Source: JAKGBX01 sp965366835 (GTDB lineage: Bacteria; Pseudomonadota; Alphaproteobacteria; Rhodobacterales; Rhodobacteraceae). Taken from it: a stretch of 64,000 nucleotides of DNA. The stretch lies in contig CBDUGF010000003.1 of assembly GCA_965366835.1 (NCBI GenBank), positions 5,162 through 69,161 on the forward strand. Direction: 5' to 3'. A model generated the notes under the pieces. The model was not told the DNA's origin, searched no databases, and saw only the letters and a list, made by a program, of their open reading frames with translations. Below, piece by piece: positions 1 to 8,751 of the stretch; the first letter of the stretch is position 1, and each line of letters begins with the position of its first letter. The position numbers and the translations under genes are program-made.

Positions 1-666
1 CAGCTTTTCGGCGGTGCTCACGCTGTCGCGATCTTCCGGCGGCAGCACCGGCCCCAGCTTCGGATTGATCCGGCAGCGGATGTAGATGTAGAGGATGAAC
101 ATCCCCGCCATCATCAGCCCCGGCACGATTCCGGCGAGCCACAATTGCCCCACCGGCTGGCGCGCGATCATCGCATAGAGCACCAGCACCACCGATGGCG
201 GCACCAGGATCCCGAGGCTCGATCCGGCCTGGATCACCCCTGTCACCATGCGCTTGTCATAGCCGCGTTTCAGAAGTTCCGGCAAGGCGATGGTCGCCCC
301 GATCGCCATGCCCGCCACCGACAGCCCGTTCATCGCCGAAATCAGCACCATCAGCCCGATGGTGCCGATCGCCAGCCCGCCGCTCACCGGCCCCATCCAG
401 ACATGGAACATCTTGTAGAGATCGTCGGCGATCCGGCTTTCGCTCAGCACGTAACCCATGAAGATGAACATCGGCAGGGTCAGCAGCGGATACCATTTCA
501 TCAGCTTCATCGCCGCCGAGAACGGCAAGTCGCTGCCGCCCGTGCCCCAGAGCATCAGGGCCGCCGCCGCCGCCACGCCGCCAATCGCGCCGAACACCCG
601 CTGGCCGGTGAACAGCATCAGCATCATCGACGAAAACATGAAGATGGCGATCATCTCGTATGACAT
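1..666 (-). CDS. TRAP transporter large permease, DctM family (3' end outside window)
   Basis: This is the 12-13 helix subunit that drives Na+-coupled uptake of a carboxylate handed over by a periplasmic binding protein. The visible 222 residues are very hydrophobic and contain DctM-like stretches: FSSMMLMLFTGQRVFGAIGG near the N-terminus, GLMVLISAMNGLSVAGMAIG, and SLGILVPPSVVLVLYAMIA. Full DctM proteins are about 430-440 residues, so roughly half is present. The start codon overlaps the stop of the small permease gene (TGATG), indicating translational coupling. No DctP binding protein is seen; it may lie beyond the left edge. The substrate cannot be read from sequence, though the adjacent amidohydrolase hints at an N-acylated amino acid or a dicarboxylate. 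Confidence 0.9.
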   Translation of the reverse strand, partial: MSYEMIAIFMFSSMMLMLFTGQRVFGAIGGVAAAAALMLWGTGGSDLPFSAAMKLMKWYPLLTLPMFIFMGYVLSESRIADDLYKMFHVWMGPVSGGLAIGTIGLMVLISAMNGLSVAGMAIGATIALPELLKRGYDKRMVTGVIQAGSSLGILVPPSVVLVLYAMIARQPVGQLWLAGIVPGLMMAGMFILYIYIRCRINPKLGPVLPPEDRDSVSTAEKL

Positions 667-1259
667 CAGATGTCCTCACCGCGCAGGCGCAGGATGTCTT
701 TCAGAAGTTCGGACACCGCCTGCAACAGCATCAGGAAAACACCGATGCACATCACCAGCTTGATCGGCCAGAGCACCGGCCGCCAGGCCGTCGGGCTGCG
801 TTCGAGATAGCCCAGCATCTCCCCGGCGCCGTCAAACCCACCGCTCAGGAACGCCCACAGGAACTGGCCCCAGAAGGCCAATGGCTGATCGCCGAAATAG
901 CCCAGCGAATAGGCCATCGAACCCATCGCGCCATAGAGCAGCACCCCGAGATAAAACAGCAGGAACAACACGGTAAAGGCATCGAACCAGGCTTTTCGCC
1001 GGGTGGTCCATCTGTGATAGAAAAGGTCCATGCGCACATTCGCGCCCAGCTGGATCGAATACGGCCCGCCCAGCATGTAATAGGCCACCATCGCGAACTG
1101 GGCGATTTCCAGCGTCCAGAATGACGGCAGCAGGAAGGTCTTGGAAATCGACGACCACAGTAGCACCGCGATCATCCCGAAGATGCCATACATGACAATC
1201 CGGCCGAGCCGGTAATTCACCGCATCGACAGCCCGGATATAGCCGCGCATCACCCTCAT
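666..1259 (-). CDS. TRAP transporter small permease, DctQ family
   Basis: This is the four-helix membrane subunit that pairs with DctM in TRAP transporters. The 197-residue product has four hydrophobic segments, including IVMYGIFGMIAVLLW, a helix pair around WTLEIAQFAMVAYYMLGGP, the segment AFTVLFLLFYLGVLLYGAMG and a C-terminal VMCIGVFLMLLQAVSELL. The ATG at 1259 is chosen because it overlaps the stop of the upstream amidohydrolase gene (ATGA). A longer frame exists but would run into that gene. Order and overlaps imply one operon: amidohydrolase, dctQ, dctM. Confidence 0.88.
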   Translation of the reverse strand: MRVMRGYIRAVDAVNYRLGRIVMYGIFGMIAVLLWSSISKTFLLPSFWTLEIAQFAMVAYYMLGGPYSIQLGANVRMDLFYHRWTTRRKAWFDAFTVLFLLFYLGVLLYGAMGSMAYSLGYFGDQPLAFWGQFLWAFLSGGFDGAGEMLGYLERSPTAWRPVLWPIKLVMCIGVFLMLLQAVSELLKDILRLRGEDI

Positions 1260-2017
1260 GTCGCCGCCCCGCCCGCTGTGCAATCTCGCGCCGCGTCTTC
1301 CAGCCAGTCGCCCAGCAAAGCGGCCATCGCAACCAGATCCTCCTGCGTCATCAACAGATCGTTGCGCAGCTCGAGCATCACGTTCAGCAATCCCCCCGGC
1401 AAGGCATGGCGCTGCAACGTATGGGTCACCCCGTCCTCGGGGCCATAAGGCGCGTTGCGTTCGACCCGCCAGCGCGCCTGCCGCCCCGCCCGCGCCAGCA
1501 TCGCATCGGCCAGCCGCGCATCGGCGTCATGCAGGATGCCGATCTCGGTATCGCGCGCCTCGCCGCGATAAACCGGCGTGAAACTGTGCACCGTCACCAG
1601 CACGGGTGCTGCGCGTTCGTTCAGCAGCGCCTCCAGAGCCGCGTGAAACGGGTGGTAAATCCTGTCCGCCCTCTCTTTCAGCGCCTTATCCGACAGGCCC
1701 TTGTTGCCCGGAATGTCATGCACTTCGCTCCGCACCGGCACCGCATCGGGCGAGTCCGGCGGCCGGTTGCAATCATAGACCAGCCGCGAAATTCCCCCGG
1801 CCAGCAAGGGCGCGTTCAGCCGCTCCGCCAGGAGCCGCGCCAGCGCCAGCGCGCCGGGATCCCAGGCGATATGCGCCCGGCGCAGCTCTTCCGGCAGCCC
1901 CAGCCCCGCCAATGGCACCGGGATCAGCGTGCTGGCATGCTCGCAGACCAGCACGAACGGCCCCGCCGCTCCGCCCTGCTCGACCACATACGCGCTGTCG
2001 CTCCACTCGATGGTCAC
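1256..2017 (-). CDS. N-formylglutamate amidohydrolase family protein (HutG-like)
   Basis: Members of this Zn-dependent family hydrolyse N-formyl-L-glutamate to glutamate and formate; some act on other N-acyl amino acids. The family signatures are present: VLVCEHAS near residues 21-28, then HIAWDPGALALA, SRLVYDCNRPPDSPDAVP, and VTVHSFTPVYRG. The product is 253 residues with a GTG start, chosen because GGGGGG lies three to four bases upstream; the longer frame upstream has no such site. It is coupled to TRAP permease genes rather than to hut genes, so the natural substrate is probably what the transporter imports. The link to histidine degradation is unproven here. Confidence 0.85.
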   Translation of the reverse strand: MTIEWSDSAYVVEQGGAAGPFVLVCEHASTLIPVPLAGLGLPEELRRAHIAWDPGALALARLLAERLNAPLLAGGISRLVYDCNRPPDSPDAVPVRSEVHDIPGNKGLSDKALKERADRIYHPFHAALEALLNERAAPVLVTVHSFTPVYRGEARDTEIGILHDADARLADAMLARAGRQARWRVERNAPYGPEDGVTHTLQRHALPGGLLNVMLELRNDLLMTQEDLVAMAALLGDWLEDAARDCTAGGAAT

Positions 2018-2168
2018 AATCCCCCCAGTCAGACCGCTGCAAACCGATCGCCATGCCCATGCGGGCAGCACCTCGACTCACCGTCTTGCCTGAAAGGGTC
2101 GGACAGGTGAGCCAAAGCTGTCAACGGATTTCTGAAAAATTTGCTTCACCCCTTCTTGTTTCGTCACT

Positions 2169-2189
2169 ATTGTTCCAGAAATGGACAAT
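2169..2189 (+). promoter_or_regulatory. Imperfect inverted repeat over the rpiR-family start codon
   Basis: Arms ATTGT-T-CCA and TGG-ACAAT flank the bases GAAA, with one extra T in the left arm. The site spans the ATG at 2181, in the 163-bp gap between the divergent amidohydrolase operon and the RpiR-type regulator. No clear Shine-Dalgarno sequence precedes this ATG. An autoregulatory operator is an inference. Confidence 0.3.
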
Positions 2190-3053
2190 ACGGCCGAAAC
2201 CATCCCGGAAAAGCTCGCGCGGCTGGATGAAAGCCTGACCCGCGCCGAGCGTCAGCTTGCCCAGAGCATCCTCGGCAATTTTCCGTTTTCCGGCCTCGGC
2301 TCGATCACCAAGGTGGCGCAGGATGCCGACGTCTCCACCCCGACGGTGGTGCGCATGGTCAAGAAGCTCGGGTTTTCCGGCTTCCCCGAGTTTCAGCAGC
2401 GCCTGCGCGAAGAGCTGGAAGCGATCGTCAGCACTCCGATTGCCAAACATGACAGCTGGGCCAGCGCCGCACCGCAGGAGCATATTCTCAACCGCTTCAC
2501 CGAAGCGGTGTTCGGCAATATCCGCGGCACCATCGAACAGGTCAAACTCGACGATTTCGAGCGGTTCTGCACCCTGCTCGGAGACCCCGCGCGCAGCGTC
2601 CATATCGTCGGCGGGCGGATCACCCGGACACTGGCGGATTACCTCTTCCTGCATCTCCAGGTGATGCGCCCGGGGGTGACCTTCATCCCCTCCAACGCCA
2701 ACTCCTGGCCGCATTACCTGCTCGACGTGAAACCTGAAGACGTGGTCGTGATCTTCGATGTGCGCCGCTATGAGAACACCACCCTCAAGCTGGCCGAAAC
2801 CGCGGCGGAAAAGGGCGCGCGCATCCTGCTTTTTACCGATCAGTGGCGCTCGCCTATCCACGCCCATGCCGATTGCACGCTTTACGCCCGCATTGCCGTG
2901 CCCTCGGCCTGGGATTCCAGCGTGACCTCGCTGTTGCTGCTCGAAATCCTGCTCGCCGAGCTGCAACAGCGCGACTGGGCCGGCTCGCGCGAACGCATGA
3001 GCAATCTCGAACAGATGTTCGACAAGACCCGGCTGTTCCGCAAATTCCAGTAG
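2181..3053 (+). CDS. MurR/RpiR-family transcriptional regulator
   Basis: The 290-residue protein has the two-domain RpiR layout. An N-terminal helix-turn-helix lies at about residues 1-80 (LTRAERQLAQSILGNF, then ITKVAQDADVSTPTVVRMVK). A C-terminal SIS sugar-isomerase fold lies at about 120-260, with VHIVGGRITRTLADYLFLHL and EDVVVIFDVRRYENTTLKLA. SIS domains sense phosphosugars or related metabolites. It is divergent from the amidohydrolase/TRAP operon and is the natural candidate for its regulator, although no ligand can be deduced. Confidence 0.9.
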   Translation: MDNTAETIPEKLARLDESLTRAERQLAQSILGNFPFSGLGSITKVAQDADVSTPTVVRMVKKLGFSGFPEFQQRLREELEAIVSTPIAKHDSWASAAPQEHILNRFTEAVFGNIRGTIEQVKLDDFERFCTLLGDPARSVHIVGGRITRTLADYLFLHLQVMRPGVTFIPSNANSWPHYLLDVKPEDVVVIFDVRRYENTTLKLAETAAEKGARILLFTDQWRSPIHAHADCTLYARIAVPSAWDSSVTSLLLLEILLAELQQRDWAGSRERMSNLEQMFDKTRLFRKFQ

Positions 3054-3150
3054 GGCGTTTCAGCGCAAACCAGGCTCGCAACGCGCTGCCCGAACGCGCG
3101 CCGCGCCCGCATTCAGAGTCGGATTGCACGACGCAAACCTGAAACGCCCT
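3052..3150. repeat. Intergenic palindromic repeat, family A copy 1
   Basis: A perfect 12-bp inverted repeat, AGGGCGTTTCAG and CTGAAACGCCCT, bounds a 99-bp element between two convergent genes; the first base falls in the rpiR stop codon. The 13-mer AAACCTGAAACGC at 3135-3147 recurs at 57313-57325 in a second palindromic element, so this looks like a dispersed REP-like unit. The loop is too long for a simple terminator. Confidence 0.6.
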
Positions 3151-3160
3151 GGCCCCCCGG

Positions 3161-4897
3161 CTATCCCAACAGCGCGTTGACAACGATGCGCGGCAGTTTC
3201 AACCATCCGGGCCGATACTGGAACGCGGTCAGCAGCTTGCCGATCTTGTCCTGCCTGCGGTTGGTGATAAACCAGGGCGGTCGCGGCAGCATGCTGAACT
3301 GCCCCGACAAGAGCCCGCGAGGGAACGGGTGGAAAGGCGCCGTCACCACCGTGCGCTCGGTATTCTCCAGCATGAAGCTGTTATGCACCGTGCCGATGCC
3401 CGAGCCGACATTGTCGAGCGTATGGCCGGGAAAAGCCCCCCAGGGGCAGGCGCTCAGCAGAAAGCCCAGGCCCGACCAGCCGTTGATCGCGATGGTGCCA
3501 TAGCGCAGCTCGGCGATGATCTCCTCAAAGCGTTTCCGGCCGATCTCGTGCAGGGTGCCTGGATGGATCAGGATACTGGCCCCCAGCGTGCCGTGCAGTT
3601 CCTCGTTGGCCCAAGCAATGGCGTTCTCGAGATAGGTCTGCGCATCCGGCGCATCCATTTCGTGGGTCGACATCGCGGGCGCGAACACTTCGGTCTGGCG
3701 ACACCAGTCGTCATCCGAGACCGCATTGATCACACAGGCCGGCGCCGCGCCGCGATCGACCTCGGCAACCGTTTTCGCATGCTCGCGAAACCCCTCGAGC
3801 CGGTCCTCGGCGCCGGGGTAGTAGGCCAGCCGCGTCGAGACCCGCATCACCGATTTCACCTCGTCGAGCAGGCGCGCGCCCTGGGCCCAGCCCCTGGGCA
3901 GGATCAGCACCTGGCAGGCGATACAGTTGAAGCCGGAATTGTGCAGCTTCTGCGTCGCCACGTGCTGCGCCTGAAACTTCAGATCGGCCTTCGACCAGGG
4001 CCCCGGCACCACGATGGTGGGGCAGACCGCGCCCAGCTCCGAGGTGATCCGCCTGGTGTTCTTCGGTGTGCCCTTGGCCTTGTTGGCGGCCCCCTCCTCG
4101 CCCATGCCCCAGACGATGGCGTCATGCGTCGCACCCGCCCCGGTGATGTGGATCTCCTCGACCAGGGGATGTTCGCACAACCATGCCCCCGCCGCGCCCT
4201 CGCCCTTCACGATGCGCACGAAATCGCGCTCGATCAGCGGCTTCAGCGCCGCCCTCAGATAATCGGTCAGGTAGTCGTTGACCGGGTTCATCTTCAGGAT
4301 TGCCACCTGGTTTTCCACAAACAGCTTGTGGAACACGTCGAGCGGCGCGATCGACGCGACGTTGCCCGCTCCCAGCACCAGCGCCAGCTTGCCCGTGCGT
4401 TGCGCCGCGGGCGTGTCATAGACCAATGCCGCATGTTTCTTCAGATTGGCGGTGTTCACCCCCTTCTGCATCCAGATCTCGGCCGTGACCCCGGACAGGA
4501 TCAGCCGGTCCCAGAGCGTATGCGGCACCGCCTTCACGGCGGTCTGCCCGGTCGGCAACAGGCGGGTGGGCAGGTCTTCGACATAGGCCTTGCCTTCCAT
4601 CCGGCTCAACGTCTCGATCAGCCCGTTGCACCCCGACATCAGCGCATATGGCCCCGAGGTCCATTCCTCCCCGACCAGCGGCGAGCCGTCCGGGATCAGC
4701 TTCTTGCGCGCCGCCGTCTCGGCCCAGCCCTGGGCCACCGGCATCAGGCTGTCCTTGACCGCCTCCAGCAGAGCGATGCGTTCCTGAATTCCGGTTCTGG
4801 CCCAGCTGTCCTTGGCCGCGTCCAGCGCCTTGAGCGCGGCTTCATAATCCTCTGCCCATTCCGGCGGCGCCTCGACCGCTCTTATCGCCTTGTTCAT
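3161..4897 (-). CDS. Aldehyde dehydrogenase family protein
   Basis: An NAD(P)-dependent oxidoreductase predicted to convert an aldehyde to an acid. The 578-residue product carries ALDH landmarks: the nucleotide-binding region LALVLGAGNVASIAPLDVFH at about 171-190, the general base in TSELGAVCPTIVV (Glu287), and a nucleophile region SGFNCIACQ with Cys325 as the likely catalytic residue. It is about 80 residues longer than typical ALDHs, with an extended N-terminus. ATG 4897 overlaps the stop of the acyl-CoA ligase gene, so the two are translationally coupled. Context suggests alcohol, aldehyde and acid oxidation ahead of CoA activation. The substrate is unknown. Confidence 0.85.
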   Translation of the reverse strand: MNKAIRAVEAPPEWAEDYEAALKALDAAKDSWARTGIQERIALLEAVKDSLMPVAQGWAETAARKKLIPDGSPLVGEEWTSGPYALMSGCNGLIETLSRMEGKAYVEDLPTRLLPTGQTAVKAVPHTLWDRLILSGVTAEIWMQKGVNTANLKKHAALVYDTPAAQRTGKLALVLGAGNVASIAPLDVFHKLFVENQVAILKMNPVNDYLTDYLRAALKPLIERDFVRIVKGEGAAGAWLCEHPLVEEIHITGAGATHDAIVWGMGEEGAANKAKGTPKNTRRITSELGAVCPTIVVPGPWSKADLKFQAQHVATQKLHNSGFNCIACQVLILPRGWAQGARLLDEVKSVMRVSTRLAYYPGAEDRLEGFREHAKTVAEVDRGAAPACVINAVSDDDWCRQTEVFAPAMSTHEMDAPDAQTYLENAIAWANEELHGTLGASILIHPGTLHEIGRKRFEEIIAELRYGTIAINGWSGLGFLLSACPWGAFPGHTLDNVGSGIGTVHNSFMLENTERTVVTAPFHPFPRGLLSGQFSMLPRPPWFITNRRQDKIGKLLTAFQYRPGWLKLPRIVVNALLG

Positions 4898-6522
4898 GCC
4901 GTCACCCCCGCATCGATCAACACATTGCCGAACTGCTCGCGCAGCTTGTTCTTCAGCATCTTGCCGGTCCCGTTCAACGGGATCGCATCGGTGAACACCA
5001 CCGTGTCGGGGATCTGCCATTTGGCGACCTTGCCGTCGTAAAGCGCGAGAATCTCCTCGACGCTGGGATCGGCGCCATCGGCCCTGACCGCGACGATGAT
5101 CGGCCGCTCATCCCATTTCGGATGTTTCGCCCCGATCGCGGCAGCCATCGCCACGCCGGGATGCGACACCGCGATGCCCTCCAGATCGACCGACGAGATC
5201 CACTCGCCTCCCGATTTGATGATGTCCTTGGTGCGATCGCGGATCACCATGAAACCATCGGGGTCGATGGTCGAAACATCGCCGGTATCAAACCAGCCAT
5301 CGCCGGTCAGAGCGCTTTCTTCCTTGTTGAAATAGGTATCGACCACCCAGTACCCGCGCACCTGGAGCGCCCCCTCGGCCTTGCCGTCATGCGGCAACGG
5401 CTTGCCCGCCTCGTCGACAATGCGCAGGTCGATCCCGAACGGCGGGCGCCCCTGCCCCAGCCGCAGCGCCGCCAGCGCCTTTTCGTCGAGATTAAGATGC
5501 TTGCCCTTGATCTGGTTGGCGGTTCCCAGCGGGCTGGTCTCGGTCATGCCCCAGGCATGGATCGTCTCACAGCCAAAATCATCGCGGAACGCCGCGATCA
5601 TCGACGGCGCCGCCGCCGAACCGCCGATCACGTTGCGCTTGAGGCTGGCCATTTTCGAGCCCGATTTCTTCGCCGCCGCCAGCAGCATCTGCCAAATCGT
5701 CGGCACCCCCAGCGCCAGCGTCACCTTTTCACTGTCGATCAGCCCGAGCAGGCTGTCGCCGTCCAGCCCCGGCCCCGGCATCACCAGCTTGGCCCCGGTC
5801 ATCGCGGCGGCATAGGGAATGCCCCAGGCGTTGGCGTGAAACATCGGCACCACCGGCAGGATGGTCTCGCGCGCCGACAGGTTCAGCGCGTCGGGCAGCG
5901 CGATCGAGAAGGTGTGCAGCATCGTCGAGCGATGGGTATAAAGCACCCCCTTGGGATGGCCCGTGGTGCCCGAGGTATAGCACAGCGAACAGGGCGTGTT
6001 CTCGTCAAGCGCGGGCCAATCCTCGGGTGCGCCCAGCACCAGATCGTCGAAGAACACCACCCCCGGCACGGCGGCGGCCACCTCCGGATCATGCGGCCCC
6101 ATGCAGATGTAATGCTCCACCGTTTTCAGGTGTTCGCGGGTGCCGGTGATCAGCGCCATGAAGGTCTTGTCGAAGAACATCGCCCTGTCGGCGGCATCGT
6201 TGACGATGAAGATCAGTTGCTCGGGAAACAGCCGCGGGTTCAGCGTGTGGCAGACCATGCCGCCGCCCGACAGCGCAAACCATGTCTTCAGATGGCGATG
6301 ATTGTTCCAGGCGATGGTGCCGACACGCTCGCCCGGTTTCAGCCCCAGCTTGCGCAACCCGGCCATCAGCCGGCGCGCCTGGTCCTCGCATTCGGCCCAA
6401 TCGGTGCGGTTGATCTCGCCACTGGTCTCGCGCGACACGATCTCGGTATCGCCGTGGTATTTCGCCGCGTGGCGGATCAGTTCGCTGATCAGAAGCGGCT
6501 GGGTCATCATCGAGCCTTGCAT
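4894..6522 (-). CDS. AMP-forming acyl-CoA ligase (DmdB / medium-chain fatty acyl-CoA ligase type)
   Basis: Adenylates a carboxylic acid and transfers it to CoA. The 542-residue protein has the full ANL signature set: YTSGTTGHPKGV, the AMP-binding loop HAWGMTETSPLG, the hinge-side DGWFDTGD, and the C-terminal catalytic lysine region NGTGKMLKNKLREQ. The segments CHTLNPRLFPEQL and VVPMFHANAWGIPYAAAM resemble the DmdB (3-methylmercaptopropionyl-CoA ligase) and fatty acyl-CoA ligase group of roseobacters, from memory. The start at 6522 has AGGGAG seven bases upstream. Its partner is the overlapping aldehyde dehydrogenase. Whether the acid is 3-methylmercaptopropionate, a fatty acid or something else cannot be told. 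Confidence 0.88.
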   Translation of the reverse strand: MQGSMMTQPLLISELIRHAAKYHGDTEIVSRETSGEINRTDWAECEDQARRLMAGLRKLGLKPGERVGTIAWNNHRHLKTWFALSGGGMVCHTLNPRLFPEQLIFIVNDAADRAMFFDKTFMALITGTREHLKTVEHYICMGPHDPEVAAAVPGVVFFDDLVLGAPEDWPALDENTPCSLCYTSGTTGHPKGVLYTHRSTMLHTFSIALPDALNLSARETILPVVPMFHANAWGIPYAAAMTGAKLVMPGPGLDGDSLLGLIDSEKVTLALGVPTIWQMLLAAAKKSGSKMASLKRNVIGGSAAAPSMIAAFRDDFGCETIHAWGMTETSPLGTANQIKGKHLNLDEKALAALRLGQGRPPFGIDLRIVDEAGKPLPHDGKAEGALQVRGYWVVDTYFNKEESALTGDGWFDTGDVSTIDPDGFMVIRDRTKDIIKSGGEWISSVDLEGIAVSHPGVAMAAAIGAKHPKWDERPIIVAVRADGADPSVEEILALYDGKVAKWQIPDTVVFTDAIPLNGTGKMLKNKLREQFGNVLIDAGVTA

Positions 6523-6586
6523 GGCATTCTCCCTCTTCATTATGTGCAGCCCCGCGCGCTGGTCCCGACGCGCCGGGCAAAATCCT

Positions 6587-6904
6587 TCAAGCGGCGGCCT
6601 CGGCCCGCGCCCCGTGTTGCGCCTTGATCCTGTCGGCGCAATTCTCAGCTATCATGTTCGTCGGCGCGTTGGTATCGCCCGAAACAATCCGCAGCATCAC
6701 AAAGGCATCGGCCACGCGCAGCCCGTCGAGCCCGCGCAGCTTCAGTTCCGGGTCGACCACGGCCATGTCGTCGCCCCCCATCATGCAGGTACCCACCGGG
6801 GGATAGACCGTGTCGGCGCGGGTGCGGAATTGCTGCTCCCACTCAGCATCGCTGGTGGCGTCATTGACCCAGAAAAGCTCCTTGCGCCGGCATTTCCGCA
6901 TCAC
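6587..6904 (-). pseudogene. C-terminal remnant of a GMC-family alcohol/choline dehydrogenase
   Basis: The 105-codon frame contains the C-terminal part of glucose-methanol-choline oxidoreductases: TVYPPVGTCMMG, DPELKLRGLDGLRVADA and VSGDTNAPTNMIAE. The conserved His and Asn of the active site would sit here, but the FAD-binding N-terminal region (normally about 430 residues, beginning with a GxGxxG motif) is absent. Similarity ends near codon 18 (about 6850); the preceding RKCRRKELFW is unlike the family. It lies 64 bp upstream of the acyl-CoA ligase gene in the same direction, so it was probably the first gene of this oxidation operon. A translated short peptide would not be an enzyme. Confidence 0.75.
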
Positions 6905-7244
6905 TGGCGCCTTCAGGGTCGCCCTTCAACGCGCAACAAAGCTGTCGCCCCGGGAGCGCACCCGCTATGGCGGCGCGCGCCGCGCCATCATGAACCGCAT
7001 CGCGCGCGCCCTCGTCAAGATTCTGCAACACAGCGGGCATTGACGGGCATCGTTTGGCAATATTGCGGCGCTGAATCTGCGCTGGCATTGCCCCGATCTG
7101 ACAGGTGGTCAGGGGCGGAATCGTCCTCGATCGGCTCGAACCGGGGGCGCTGCCGGGCAAGGCCGGGATTCGAGTATTTCTGCCAAGAAAAAGGCACGGT
7201 CGAGATTCCCTTCGACACGGCGGCGCAAGTTGGTATGAAAATGC
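6905..7244. other. 340-bp gap: decayed sequence upstream of the GMC remnant and promoter zone of the next gene
   Basis: No supportable gene. A plus-strand frame (6810-7043) ending in RYGGARRAIMNRIARALVK has no recognisable family and overlaps the remnant. No inverted repeats typical of an insertion sequence were found at its edges. The 3' part presumably holds the promoter of the FAD-linked oxidase, which starts at 7245. Confidence 0.5.
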
Positions 7245-8666
7245 ATGAGCTTGAACCCCGTCGATCAGCCATTTCTGGAACGCCTGCGCGAGGTGCTGCC
7301 CGCGGCGGCGCTGCGCGAGGTGGCGCCGCGTTATCTCGAAGAACCGCGCGGCCGCTGGCACGGCCAGGCCGGCATCGTGGTGGCTCCCGACGACACCGAA
7401 GGCGTGGCGCGCGCCATCCGCGCCGCGGCCCGGGCGGGTGTCGGCGTCGTGCCCTATGGCGGCGGTACCGGCCTGGTCGGTGGCCAGGTGATGACCGAGG
7501 GGCCGGCGCCGATGATCCTGTCGCTCGAGCGCATGAACCGGGTACGCGAGGTTTACCCGGACGAAAACGTGCTGATCGCCGAGGCCGGCGCGATCCTCGA
7601 AGAGGTTCATGCCGCCGCCGAAGCTGCACAGCGGCTTTTTCCGCTGTCGATTGCGGCCAAGGGATCGGCCCGCATCGGTGGCATCCTGTCGACCAATGCC
7701 GGCGGCGTGAACGTGCTGCGCTACGGCAATGCGCGCGACCTCTGCCTCGGGATCGAGGCTGTGCTGCCGGATGGTGCGATCTATCGCGGGCTGACCCGGC
7801 TCAGGAAGGACAACACCGGCTATGATCTGCGCAACCTGCTGATCGGGGCCGAGGGCACGCTCGGGGTGATCACCAAGGCGGCGCTGAAGCTGGCACCGAT
7901 GCCCGGCGCCTTTGGCACGGCGCTGCTCGAGGTGGAAAGCCCGGCGGCGGCGCTCCGCCTGTTGGCGCTGGCGCGCGATCAGGTCGGCGAAGCGGTGAGC
8001 GCATTCGAGTTGATCAGCGGACAGGCCATGGCATTTCTGGCCGAGACCCTGCCCGAGATTCGCCGCCCGTTCGATCCGGCGCCGCAATGGATGGTGCTGA
8101 TCGACCTGGGGCTGTCGGGGGGCGGGCAGGATCCGATGACGGCGCTGGAGCGTCTGTTTGAAACCGGGCTGGAGGCGGGGCTGCTGCGTGACGGGACGCT
8201 GGCGCAATCGGGCGCGCAGCGCGAGGCTCTTTGGCAAGTGCGCGAGCAGATTCCCGAAGCCAATCGCCGCATCGGGGCGATTTCCAGCCATGACATCGCA
8301 CTGCCGCTCGGCGAGATCGCACCGTTCATCGACCGGGCCGAAGTGGCGCTGGCCGCGCTGGGCGCGTTCCGGATCAATTGTTTCGGGCATCTGGGCGATG
8401 GCAACCTGCACTATAATGTGTATCCGACCAAAGGGCGCCGCTGTGAGGACTATCCCGGTATGGCACCGCGTATCCAGCAACTGGTGCATGACATGGTCAT
8501 GGAAATGGGCGGATCGTTTTCCGCCGAGCACGGTGTCGGGCGGATGAAAACCGCCGATCTCGAGCGCTATGGCGATCCGGCGCGGCTCGGCGCGATGCGG
8601 GCGATCAAATCGGCGCTCGATCCGGCGGGCATCATGAACCCGGGCGCGGTGTTGCGAAAAACCTGA
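7245..8666 (+). CDS. FAD-linked 2-hydroxyacid dehydrogenase (GlcD / D-2-hydroxyglutarate dehydrogenase-like)
   Basis: This cytosolic flavoprotein belongs to the VAO/PCMH family that oxidises D-2-hydroxy acids such as D-lactate, glycolate or D-2-hydroxyglutarate. The 473-residue protein has an N-terminal FAD_binding_4 domain (residues about 40-180) with VPYGGGTGLVGGQV and KGSARIGGILSTNAGGVNVL, then GYDLRNLLIGAEGTLGVIT. The C-terminal FAD-oxidase domain has CFGHLGDGNLHYNVYP and SAEHGVGRMKTADL. No Fe-S partner (GlcF-like) is adjacent, which favours a stand-alone enzyme. The exact substrate is not determined by sequence. Confidence 0.88.
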   Translation: MSLNPVDQPFLERLREVLPAAALREVAPRYLEEPRGRWHGQAGIVVAPDDTEGVARAIRAAARAGVGVVPYGGGTGLVGGQVMTEGPAPMILSLERMNRVREVYPDENVLIAEAGAILEEVHAAAEAAQRLFPLSIAAKGSARIGGILSTNAGGVNVLRYGNARDLCLGIEAVLPDGAIYRGLTRLRKDNTGYDLRNLLIGAEGTLGVITKAALKLAPMPGAFGTALLEVESPAAALRLLALARDQVGEAVSAFELISGQAMAFLAETLPEIRRPFDPAPQWMVLIDLGLSGGGQDPMTALERLFETGLEAGLLRDGTLAQSGAQREALWQVREQIPEANRRIGAISSHDIALPLGEIAPFIDRAEVALAALGAFRINCFGHLGDGNLHYNVYPTKGRRCEDYPGMAPRIQQLVHDMVMEMGGSFSAEHGVGRMKTADLERYGDPARLGAMRAIKSALDPAGIMNPGAVLRKT

Positions 8667-8751
8667 TCGCGGGGCCGAAATCTTCGAAACGGTTTACCTG
8701 CCGTTAACCATCCGTGCGCTAGAGATGGTCCTGCAAGCAAGCGGAGTCACG

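Noticed and set aside
6810..7043. Plus-strand frame near the GMC remnant as a toxin or transposase piece
   Set aside because: No domain similarity that I recognise, no ribosome-binding site, and it overlaps the remnant. No insertion-sequence ends were seen.
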